Shown here: piece by piece, positions 1 through 4,167 of the stretch
Numbering within the stretch: the first letter of the stretch is position 1
How the letters are laid out: each line of letters begins with the position of its first letter
Translations under genes and position numbers: made by a program
Source of the DNA: JANLSE01 sp031362265
Lineage (GTDB): Bacteria; Chloroflexota; Chloroflexia; Chloroflexales; Roseiflexaceae
Assembly: GCA_031362265.1 (NCBI GenBank)
Contig: JANLSE010000314.1
Span: 1 to 5,386, forward strand
Length of the DNA: 5,386 nt
Reading direction: 5' to 3'
Notes under the pieces: generated by a model
Databases searched by the model: none
Seen by the model: the letters and a program-made list of their open reading frames with translations, nothing else
What the model was told of the DNA's origin: nothing

Positions 1-228
1 CGGCCAGCGCATATCTCGGGAGCATGCGTTATTGAATACAGCTTGCCTTGGCAATACTGCCGAATTTGTTCCTATTCGGCCCGACTTTCGCGTACCTCGG
101 CAGCGCCGATATGGCCCATCAGGATGCGGTACTATGCGAACGCAGCGACCTTGCAGACATGCAAGGTGCATGGTGGGGCGTTTGGTAGCCAACGCATGCG
201 CGATGATGATGGCAGAATCGTAGATTGA
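1..228 (+). pseudogene. Possible 3' remnant of a small HGG-motif protein, frame-disrupted
   Basis: Frame 1 is open from the window edge to a TGA at 226-228 and ends with a CKVHGGAFGS segment (codons from 160) followed by basic and acidic residues. This resembles the CRMHGGxSTGPRT signature of small HGGxSTG-type proteins. Those proteins normally carry a CGAxTRxGxPC segment just upstream. A comparable CGTMRTQRPC string is present, but in frame 2 (codons 125-154), with only a few residues before the HGG motif. I read this as a gene with a frameshift and probably a small deletion, cut by the window edge. No function is assigned. The alternative is that both motifs are chance and the region is non-coding. 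A long hairpin starts about 18 nt after the stop, which suits the end of a transcription unit. Confidence 0.3.
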
Positions 229-245
229 TACCGCGCTGGATGGTG

Positions 246-303
246 CTGGAAACAAAGGGAAGCCAAAGCTAACGACTTAGTTTTGGCTTCCCTTTGTTTC
301 CGG
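246..303. terminator. Very long near-perfect hairpin between convergent units
   Basis: The arms 248-267 and 282-301 are perfect 20-bp reverse complements. The stem continues inward past one G-T wobble through 269-272/277-280 to a 4-nt loop (CGAC, 273-276), and outward by a wobble and a C-G pair. The total is about 27 pairs. No run of T follows on either strand, so it is not a textbook intrinsic terminator. It does sit where a rightward unit (stop at 228) and the leftward operon (stop at 277, inside the stem) meet, which fits a two-way terminator. It could instead be a small insertion: GGATGG occurs on both sides (238-243 and 302-307), like a short target duplication. Confidence 0.5.
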
Positions 304-471
304 ATGGAGGGATGGTTGGCTGGGCATGTGCGATAAGAGTGATTCGCCACGAGCTGCGGGCAATGTGATTTCAACTCGATGATAAGCACCATCAATGGTT
401 CCCCAGCGGGTTGCTATTTTCCCACTATCCGCCAGTGAATGCTCGTCAATTAACGCACCAACCAGTGACAA
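277..471 (-). CDS. Short hypothetical protein, last gene of the leftward cluster
   Basis: This open frame is read leftward and ends inside the long hairpin. It contains LVGALIDEHSLADSGK and WGTIDGAYHRVEI, with a mixed, protein-like composition, and looks more natural than the overlapping + strand frames. I do not recognise the family. The start is uncertain: the first in-frame bacterial start codon is TTG at 471, without a clear ribosome binding site. The same frame stays open back to the stop codon of the DUF5678-like gene at 511-513. It may therefore be the tail of a longer decayed gene, or a distinct gene translated after its neighbour. The last 15 or so residues (after LLSHMPS) run into the hairpin and may be an accidental extension. 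Confidence 0.35.
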   Translation of the reverse strand: MSLVGALIDEHSLADSGKIATRWGTIDGAYHRVEITLPAARGESLLSHMPSQPSLHPETKGSQN

Positions 472-510
472 AATTGGTGGGCAGCAGATGAAATGGGTAA
501 CTACCAGGCA

Positions 511-897
511 TTACACAACTTTGGCGATCAGTGTACGAGCACGCATCGACTCATCACCAACAACCGCCAATAAGGCCGCAAGCTTTGGCTCGGCAGCAAC
601 AAACATGCCATCGCGAACCGCAACCCATTGGCCAGAGTACACCTCGGCATTCTGCGCCAGCCACTCCTGGGACAATTTCAGCGTATCTGAAGCTGTAGCA
701 GGGAGGCGCCGAATCTTGGGAGGTGCAAGCACAACAGCATACGCTCGCAACATGGCGTTCTGTGGATATTTGGCAGCACCTTCGGTTGCAAGCTGAATAG
801 CTAGGGCTGCTTCATCAGCTTGCAGAGCATGTTGAATACGAACAATGAGGCGCCCAGCTTCTTGATATTCAGATAGTTGGTGGTTGAATGTCTTCAT
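511..897 (-). CDS. DUF5678-like hypothetical protein (128 aa)
   Basis: Residues 1-60 are predicted to be helical, with an AALAIQLATEGAAKYPQN stretch like one TPR-type helical hairpin. Then come a proline- and arginine-rich linker (LAPPKIRRLP) and, at 78-128, the pattern WL...YSGQWVAVRDGMFVA...LLAVVG...LIAKVV. That last pattern is how DUF5678 domains read (GxWVAxxDGxxVAxG ... xxVxKV). DUF5678 has no known activity, and such proteins are small, soluble and often paired with other small ORFs. The gene starts 29 bases before the end of the upstream RIDW-type gene, so the two are probably translationally coupled. The ribosome binding site is weak, in keeping with coupling. The family match is from memory of the motif pattern, so the call is moderate; that it is a real gene is more certain. 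Confidence 0.7.
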   Translation of the reverse strand: MKTFNHQLSEYQEAGRLIVRIQHALQADEAALAIQLATEGAAKYPQNAMLRAYAVVLAPPKIRRLPATASDTLKLSQEWLAQNAEVYSGQWVAVRDGMFVAAEPKLAALLAVVGDESMRARTLIAKVV

Positions 898-1159
898 CTT
901 GACGTGAACTTATGCCATAGCGCCAATCAATGCGATTAGGGTCAGTAGAGAACTGCAACTCGCCACGCTCAAACATTCCCAGTTCAATGATTTCACGCGC
1001 ACGCGGGCGAGCCTGTTGCTGATCCGGCTCCTGACCAACAAGCGCAGACCACGAACCAGCTAATGTGGTAGGCATCTCTGCTGGGAACACCGTTAAGCGA
1101 ACGGAGTTCGTTTTCCAATTGTGGATGGCTACCCGCTCAGGCCCATTCGCATGTGCCAC
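869..1159 (-). CDS. Small hypothetical protein with a conserved-looking RIDW motif
   Basis: The protein reads VAIHNWKTNSVRLTVFPAEM near the N-terminus, then GSWSALVGQEPDQQQARPR, and near the C-terminus GELQFSTDPNRIDWRYG. This order (VRLTxFP, W..L.G..P, L....P.RIDW) matches a small uncharacterised bacterial family I recall beside DUF5678 genes; no activity is known. I chose the GTG at 1159, giving 96 aa, because GAGGG lies 4 nt upstream (1164-1168) and the conserved part begins soon after. An ATG at 1198 gives 109 aa, but only AGG directly abuts it. The stop lies inside the next gene (overlap 869-897). A promoter at 1284-1312 precedes it, with a leader of roughly 120 nt. No signal peptide or membrane segment is seen. 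Confidence 0.65.
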   Translation of the reverse strand: MAHANGPERVAIHNWKTNSVRLTVFPAEMPTTLAGSWSALVGQEPDQQQARPRAREIIELGMFERGELQFSTDPNRIDWRYGISSRQDEDIQPPTI

Positions 1160-1163
1160 TGTA

Positions 1164-1168
1164 CCCTC
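1164..1168 (-). promoter_or_regulatory. Ribosome binding site deciding the GTG start
   Basis: On the minus strand GAGGG is followed by TACA and then GTG (1159-1157). The spacing favours the GTG over the upstream ATG at 1198, whose only purine run touches the start codon. Confidence 0.4.
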
Positions 1169-1283
1169 ATTGTTACCGCATGGAATACACAGAGACATCC
1201 TACGAACAAAATGTATCCGTAGTCAGCGCAATCGTAATCATACCATGCTGATCATGAATCTCAAGCCACGTATCTGCACCAGT

Positions 1284-1312
1284 ATTATGCCATGTTCGGC
1301 AAGCATTGTCAC
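1284..1312 (-). promoter_or_regulatory. Leftward promoter of the small-gene operon
   Basis: On the minus strand GTGACA (1312-1307) is followed by a 17-nt spacer and CATAAT (1289-1284). That is 5 of 6 matches to each sigma-70-type consensus box with ideal spacing. Transcription would begin near 1277 and run through the RIDW-type, DUF5678-like and short ORFs. It faces away from the helix-turn-helix gene, with the CTTTAATAAG repeats between the two promoters. Confidence 0.55.
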
Positions 1313-1370
1313 ATCGTTTCGAATCTGGAGGTTCGAATAACTGTTAGCGTATCTTCCTTATTCTAGCGAT

Positions 1371-1420
1371 CTTTAATAAGATTTCCGTTATTAAAGGAAA
1401 CCGGCTTTTCCTTTAATAAG
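1371..1420. repeat. Three CTTTAATAAG sites with a 13-bp inverted repeat (candidate operator)
   Basis: CTTTAATAAG occurs at 1371-1380 and 1411-1420. Between them, GTTATTAAAG at 1387-1396 is the inverse copy with one change. The second and third copies sit in a perfect inverted repeat of 13 bp (1388-1400 and 1407-1419) around a 6-nt loop, CCGGCT. The two direct copies are exactly 40 bp apart, about four helical turns. The cluster lies between the leftward operon promoter and the rightward promoter of the helix-turn-helix gene, the usual place for an autoregulatory operator. No T-run follows, so a terminator is less likely. The binding protein is unproven; the adjacent helix-turn-helix protein is the obvious candidate. 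Confidence 0.55.
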
Positions 1421-1471
1421 ACTCGATTCTTGCACTACTCATTTCCCTATCTTGAGTATCCCAATCCATCA

Positions 1472-1500
1472 TTGACACCCCCGCCCACACCCTGTACCAT
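1472..1500 (+). promoter_or_regulatory. Promoter of the helix-turn-helix gene
   Basis: TTGACA (1472-1477), a 17-nt spacer and TACCAT (1495-1500): a perfect -35 box with 4 of 6 matches at -10. Transcription would start near 1507, leaving a leader of about 34 nt before the ATG at 1541. Confidence 0.6.
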
Positions 1501-1540
1501 GACCTTACGCACATTGCCATAGCAAAGCACGAGTTACCGC

Positions 1541-1780
1541 ATGTCAACGCCTGATACCGAACACTCTGACCCACTGAGAATTGGGGAGTTGATTTCACTC
1601 ATAGAAGCAGCTGATTATGCAGGGCTTACCCGTGATTCACTGCATAGCTACATCCGCCGTGGTCGACTCCGTGCGCGTAGGCTTGGATCGCAATGGGTCA
1701 CAACCCGCGCCGCTATTGACGAATACATGGCTTCACGTAGTTTCGAGAATATCCCTAAAAAATACCGAGATCGTACTTGA
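1541..1780 (+). CDS. Excisionase-family helix-turn-helix DNA-binding protein (79 aa)
   Basis: A small DNA-binding protein of the MerR-like/excisionase type (HTH_17-like). After a short acidic tail, residues 18-40 read LIEAADYAGLTRDSLHSYIR, the helix-turn-helix. GRLRARRLGSQWVTT (41-55) is the basic beta-hairpin wing, and AAIDEYMASR is the closing helix. Length and layout match stand-alone members, which serve as recombination directionality factors or as transcription regulators. No integrase is visible in the window, so regulation is at least as likely as excision. It has its own promoter (1472-1500) and a candidate operator at 1371-1420. The ribosome binding site is poor (GAG about 7 nt before the ATG). 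Its TGA stop is embedded in the -35 box of the next promoter. Confidence 0.88.
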   Translation: MSTPDTEHSDPLRIGELISLIEAADYAGLTRDSLHSYIRRGRLRARRLGSQWVTTRAAIDEYMASRSFENIPKKYRDRT

Positions 1781-1805
1781 CAGTACACAATATTTCGGAT
1801 ACTAT
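1777..1805 (+). promoter_or_regulatory. Strong promoter ahead of a region without a protein gene
   Basis: TTGACA (1777-1782), a 17-nt spacer and TACTAT (1800-1805). The -35 box is perfect and overlaps the stop codon of the helix-turn-helix gene. The expected start is near 1811-1813. No credible start codon with a ribosome binding site follows for nearly 500 bases, so the likely product is an untranslated RNA. Confidence 0.55.
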
Positions 1806-1811
1806 GCATGA

Positions 1812-2150
1812 CAGAAACAACACGACCGCGTAGGGATTGGTTCTCCCCACACGGTCGCTAACCCCACACCTGCGGTCACAGGTGCGCGGCTGAGTCCTAT
1901 GGTACCACACCATGCGGTCTCCTCCGGCGGCACCCTGCATCTTGCACTGGGGTGCCGTGTTCGTGTCCGCCTTTGGTTGTTTCGTTGCGGGCCAAGCACC
2001 GGAGGTCGCCGTGTCTCTCGCGGATCTATCCCTGTGCGCGCCGCGCGTCCTCCGGCAGGAGGTTCAGTCGCTATGCGCCACCCCTGCGGCTCTACCCGTT
2101 CCATCCTGGCGCAGGCCCAGAATGCCTCGCACGAGGAATAGGCTGTTTCT
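1812..2150 (+). ncRNA. Candidate structured non-coding RNA (about 340 nt)
   Basis: The stretch has open frames but none that looks like a protein or has a ribosome binding site. It is dense in stable hairpins instead. CGACCG/CGGTCG (1823-1828/1852-1857) encloses GGGA/TCCC (1833-1836/1844-1847). Others are CACCTG/CAGGTG (1867-1872/1879-1884), ATGGT/ACCAT (1899-1903/1909-1913), CGGCACCC/GGGTGCCG (1928-1935/1950-1957) with an inner TGCA/TGCA stem, CCTCC/GGAGG (2049-2053/2058-2062) and TGCGCCA/TGGCGCA (2074-2080/2107-2113). AGAAACA at 1813-1819 can pair with TGTTTCT at 2144-2150, closing the molecule just after the predicted transcription start. The 3' end carries GCCT/AGGC (2124-2127/2140-2143) followed by TGTTTCTTA, a weak terminator. 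It matches no RNA class I can name. GC-rich sequence pairs easily by chance, so the call needs comparative support. Confidence 0.4.
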
Positions 2151-2152
2151 TA
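2124..2152 (+). terminator. Weak terminator-like hairpin with a T-rich tail
   Basis: Either GCCT/AGGC (2124-2127/2140-2143) or the tighter CCTCG/CGAGG (2125-2129/2132-2136) can form, followed by TGTTTCTTA. The stem is short and the T tract is interrupted, so this is a tentative 3' end for the candidate RNA. Confidence 0.3.
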
Positions 2153-2250
2153 CCACAGAGAACTCAGAGGCACAGAGATTTGGAAGAGTGGTAGCACTTG
2201 CTGGCCCTTCACCAATTGCATCTTGTGTGTCTCAGTGCACGCTGTGGCAG
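2151..2250. repeat. Degenerate CACAGAG-type inverted repeat
   Basis: The left arm, from 2152, reads ACCACAGAGAACTCAGAGG and goes on with CACAGAGA. The reverse complement of 2222-2250 reads TGCCACAGCGTGCACTGAGA and goes on with CACACAAG. With gaps, the arms agree at roughly two thirds of positions over about 28 bp, around a 40-nt centre. CACAGAG-rich intergenic repeats of this kind are common in Chloroflexota as I remember them. This looks like an old, degenerate copy, perhaps a miniature mobile element or repetitive palindrome. No coding content is visible in 2151-2285. Confidence 0.4.
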
Positions 2251-2285
2251 GGTTTTTCCTTTTCCATTCGTGGCGCATCCTACGC

Positions 2286-2291
2286 AGGAGG
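2286..2291 (+). promoter_or_regulatory. Strong ribosome binding site fixing the start at 2298
   Basis: AGGAGG followed by 6 nt (CCAGCC) and ATG. It settles the start of the membrane-protein gene at 2298 rather than at the in-frame ATG at 2223, which lies inside the upstream repeat. Confidence 0.85.
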
Positions 2292-2297
2292 CCAGCC

Positions 2298-2924
2298 ATG
2301 AGCCAGGCCACGAAGCCTGAAGCCTCAGCTGCACCCGTTATCGATGCAGCCCTGCTGGCGGCACTGCTCGCCCAATCGCAGCAGGTGGCCCAGCCAGCCG
2401 GAGCTGGTGAGCCGCGCACAGCACAGCCAGCGCCATCGGCAGCGACCCGATCGCGCCGTGCACAATCGCAGCTGGTCGATACCCTGGCCTATGCGGGAGC
2501 GGCTTGTTTCGGCTTGGGTGGCTGGATGCTGGGTGGCTTCTTCACCCTCACCGCGCTTGCCGCTGTTGGCCTCCCCGTCGTTGCCACCATCGACTGGCCA
2601 TGGGCATTGCCGAGTGCCGCACTGATCTCATGGCTCATCCCGCTCAGTGTCAGCCTGATCGAGGTACGCTTCTGGCCGAATGGCAGCAGTGGCTGGCGAT
2701 CCTGGCTGTTCTGGGCGATCTCCCTAATCGATGTCGCCAGCACCGTCTACGGCCTGAGTGTCGCCCTCGCCGACCGCCCAATTCCACTCGGTGCTGGATT
2801 CACCTTGGCGCACGGCAGCGATGCGCTCTGGATGGTCGCCTGCATCCTGGCCCTCATCCTGACCTTCGCCCCCGAGCAGATCGTCACGCGCAGTATCGCC
2901 GGGCTACGGGAGCTGTGGAGGTGA
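2298..2924 (+). CDS. Multi-pass membrane protein of unknown function (208 aa)
   Basis: Residues 1-58 are a soluble, alanine-, proline- and glutamine-rich cytoplasmic-type tail. Hydrophobic segments follow at about 61-82, 83-98, 104-122, 135-155 and 176-192, with loops containing IDWPWALP, EVRFWPNGSSGWRSW and ADRPIPLGAGFTLAHGSD. It ends with an amphipathic basic helix (RSIAGLRELWR). No catalytic motif and no family I can name. The perfect ribosome binding site sets the start. Its neighbours are a helix-turn-helix regulator and a candidate RNA upstream, and an FtsK-like remnant and a second membrane protein downstream. By position it could be part of a conjugation or maintenance module, but nothing in the sequence proves it. 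No promoter is clear, so it may be read from the promoter at 1777. Confidence 0.85.
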   Translation: MSQATKPEASAAPVIDAALLAALLAQSQQVAQPAGAGEPRTAQPAPSAATRSRRAQSQLVDTLAYAGAACFGLGGWMLGGFFTLTALAAVGLPVVATIDWPWALPSAALISWLIPLSVSLIEVRFWPNGSSGWRSWLFWAISLIDVASTVYGLSVALADRPIPLGAGFTLAHGSDALWMVACILALILTFAPEQIVTRSIAGLRELWR

Positions 2925-2928
2925 GCGA

Positions 2929-2968
2929 CAGAACCGCAGAACTGCAGAACTGCGGAACTGCGGAATAG
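2929..2968. repeat. 8-bp tandem repeat, five units
   Basis: The units CAGAACCG, CAGAACTG, CAGAACTG, CGGAACTG and CGGAATAG run without gaps starting 4 nt after the stop codon of the membrane-protein gene. The inner units are nearly identical and the outer ones drift, as expected from slippage. Period 8 is not a multiple of 3 and the array is outside the gene. Confidence 0.75.
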
Positions 2969-2991
2969 TACCCACGTGACGGGATGGATTT

Positions 2992-3010
2992 CAACGCAAA
3001 GGCGCAAGAT
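2992..3010. repeat. Fragment of an ACGCAAAGGCGCAAG repeat
   Basis: AACGCAAAGGCGCAAGA resembles the ACGCAAAGGCGCAAAG intergenic repeats that I recall occurring alongside CACAGAG repeats in Chloroflexota. Only one degenerate unit is present here. Confidence 0.3.
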
Positions 3011-3011
3011 T

Positions 3012-3066
3012 GGAGAAGCCTCCTGTTGCAGCAGGAGAAGAACACCGATAGTCCTCAGTTTGAGGA
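3012..3066. terminator. Hairpins between convergent genes
   Basis: CTCCTG/CAGGAG (3020-3025/3032-3037) and TCCTCA/TGAGGA around GTT (3052-3057/3061-3066) lie in the gap between the rightward membrane-protein gene and the leftward toxin gene. Neither has a good T tract, so they are only candidates for stopping transcription from both sides. Confidence 0.3.
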
Positions 3067-3079
3067 ATCACTAGCTAGA

Positions 3080-3400
3080 CTACAGTTCAATTTGGACTAC
3101 ATCGCCAGCCTGAATGATTGAGAGTGCAGCGAGGAGCTTAGGAATCAGTGGCAGGAGTGTTTCAAGACGATTGTTTGGTGCAATAAGCACCACAATACCC
3201 AGAACTGTTGAGCGGAGATTCTGTTGATATTGAACATTCTGGTCTGCAGTGACAAAGACATCAAACGATTGTTCGGCAAGACGAAGGAGCGCACCATTCT
3301 TTGTGCCCGCCCAACCATTCTCAGGAACAGTAACCGCGACATGTCCAATACATTCCTGCTTCAGCTTGCGAGGCAGGCACTCATCAAGAAGCACCCTCAT
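3080..3400 (-). CDS. DUF5615 PIN-like toxin (106 aa)
   Basis: The N-terminal MRVLLDECLPRKL carries the paired acidic residues (D6, E7) typical of DUF5615/Mut7-C-like PIN nucleases. GWAGTKNGALLRLAEQ (29-44) and FDVFVTADQNVQYQQNL (46-62) follow, with the conserved aspartate D53. The C-terminal half (VLGIVVLIAPNNRLETLLP ... AGDVVQIEL) matches the subfamily whose members end in a PGxVVxV strand. Length is complete. The expected role is a metal-dependent RNase toxin neutralised by its partner. Its ATG overlaps the antitoxin stop in an ATGA arrangement, so the two are translationally coupled. The usual T(M/A)D position keeps its acid, so the active site appears intact; activity itself is not shown. 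Confidence 0.88.
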   Translation of the reverse strand: MRVLLDECLPRKLKQECIGHVAVTVPENGWAGTKNGALLRLAEQSFDVFVTADQNVQYQQNLRSTVLGIVVLIAPNNRLETLLPLIPKLLAALSIIQAGDVVQIEL

Positions 3401-3612
3401 GCTGCGTGCGCCATTAATAGCTCACGGAGTTCTTCGAGCAAAGCGATCGCACGCTCACGTGAGACACTGGGAAAATCATCGAGAAATTCGTAAAGCGATT
3501 GACCTTGCTCAAGATAGTCCAATAACGTCTGCACGGGCACCCGAGTACCAGCAAACACCGGTGTACCACCAAGTAATTCAGGATCGCGCGTGATTAATAT
3601 CGAATGCTGCAT
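3397..3612 (-). CDS. DUF433 antitoxin (71 aa)
   Basis: The DUF433 signature is clear: ITRDPELLGGTPVFAGTRVP at the start, a VQTLLDYLEQG helix, LYEFLDDFPSVSRERAIALL, then a C-terminal helix. DUF433 proteins are small helix-turn-helix antitoxins that usually precede DUF5615 toxins, as here. I chose the ATG at 3612 because GGGAGG lies 9 nt upstream (3627-3622 on the minus strand) and the protein then begins right at the family's N-terminus. ATGs further upstream (3621, 3639) would add six to nine non-conserved residues and would put the ribosome binding site inside or against the start. The pair probably represses its own promoter at 3638-3666, which is usual for such modules. Confidence 0.88.
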   Translation of the reverse strand: MQHSILITRDPELLGGTPVFAGTRVPVQTLLDYLEQGQSLYEFLDDFPSVSRERAIALLEELRELLMAHAA

Positions 3613-3621
3613 TATCTTCAT

Positions 3622-3627
3622 CCTCCC
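3622..3627 (-). promoter_or_regulatory. Ribosome binding site of the antitoxin
   Basis: GGGAGG on the minus strand, 9 nt before ATG 3612. It excludes the in-frame upstream ATGs as starts. Confidence 0.6.
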
Positions 3628-3637
3628 ACTCAAGATC

Positions 3638-3666
3638 ATGGTACCACGTCATAGCGGGTTCAGCAA
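3638..3666 (-). promoter_or_regulatory. Promoter of the toxin-antitoxin operon
   Basis: On the minus strand TTGCTG (3666-3661), a 17-nt spacer and TACCAT (3643-3638). The -35 box is moderate. The -10 box is the same TACCAT as at 1495-1500. The predicted start near 3631 gives a leader of only about 20 nt, just enough for the GGGAGG site. Confidence 0.4.
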
Positions 3667-3702
3667 TACGATGGATAGCTTTCAGTCTCGGCTAGGTCAT
3701 GG

Positions 3703-4167
3703 ATGATCGCGAGTACAAGTGAGTATTTCATGGATTTTCAGCTAGCACAGATACTTACATTACTCGGCGGAGCCGCCCTGATCGCGATTGCCGAGCGCAA
3801 GCGCATCCAGCGGCTGATTCGGCGACACATGCCATCGGTAGATGCGCCAGCGCCAGTGGAGCATCCACAGCCAGCGGCACATCCGCTCGATACTCACCAA
3901 CTGGTGAATGCGCGGGGCCTGACGCGGCGCTGGCGCTGGCCTGCGAGTCGCTGGGTGCTGAGGTGCGCCGTAGATTGGTTGCGGGCAAGCATCGCCAGCC
4001 AGTGGGCGAGCCGCTCACCATTGTCTGTGACGACTTCCCGGTGCTGGTGTCGGAGGTTGGCAAACCTGCCGCGACCCTCTTCAAGCTGGTTGGGCGGCTG
4101 GGGCGCAGCCTGCAGGTGCGGCTGGTGGTGCTCAGCCAATCGGATCGGGTCAAGTCGCTCGGGCTAA
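3703..4167 (+). pseudogene. N-terminal fragment of an FtsK/TraG-like ATPase gene
   Basis: The first part reads as a real protein. From the likely start MDFQLAQ (ATG 3730; ATG 3703 is an in-frame alternative), one membrane segment, ILTLLGGAALIAIA, is followed by a basic stretch (ERKRIQRLIRRH), a proline-rich linker and LDTHQLVNARG. After about 3915 this frame turns into low-quality sequence rich in R, W, C and S, and stops at 4167. Meanwhile the -1 frame becomes protein-like and holds the Walker B half of an ATPase. A membrane anchor, a linker and a motor domain are the layout of FtsK/SpoIIIE- and TraG-type DNA translocases. The switch of frames and the absence of a Walker A motif in any frame point to an internal deletion near 3905-3925. 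A simple sequencing frameshift would not explain the missing P-loop. Confidence 0.6.

Noticed and set aside
395..796. 133-codon + strand frame opposite the DUF5678-like gene
   Set aside because: The minus-strand frame shows a recognisable domain pattern, while this one is rich in Ser/Thr/Ala with no motif; it is a shadow.
1315..1345. GGTTCGAATAA resembling a tRNA T-arm
   Set aside because: The flanking bases do not pair as a T-stem, and there is no acceptor, D or anticodon arm in the expected positions.
1388..1419. The 13-bp inverted repeat as an intrinsic terminator
   Set aside because: The stem is AT-rich, not followed by a T-run, and lies upstream of genes in both directions rather than after one. 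An operator is more likely.
1541..2150. CRISPR array, tracr-like or retron arrangement
   Set aside because: There are no regularly spaced direct repeats, and no Cas, reverse transcriptase or IscB/TnpB gene is present in the window. A trans-acting guide RNA of an IscB-type element cannot be excluded but has no direct support.
1912..2301. Long + strand open frame over the candidate RNA region (129 codons)
   Set aside because: It has no ribosome binding site, its composition shifts along its length (Pro/Arg/Cys-rich, then Ser/Thr-rich), it runs through the CACAGAG repeat, and it overlaps the start of the well-supported membrane-protein gene. Similar frames exist on the other strand, as expected for GC-rich sequence.
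3880..3960. Programmed -1 frameshift joining the two translocase frames
   Set aside because: No slippery heptamer is visible near the switch, and a frameshift would not explain the missing Walker A region.
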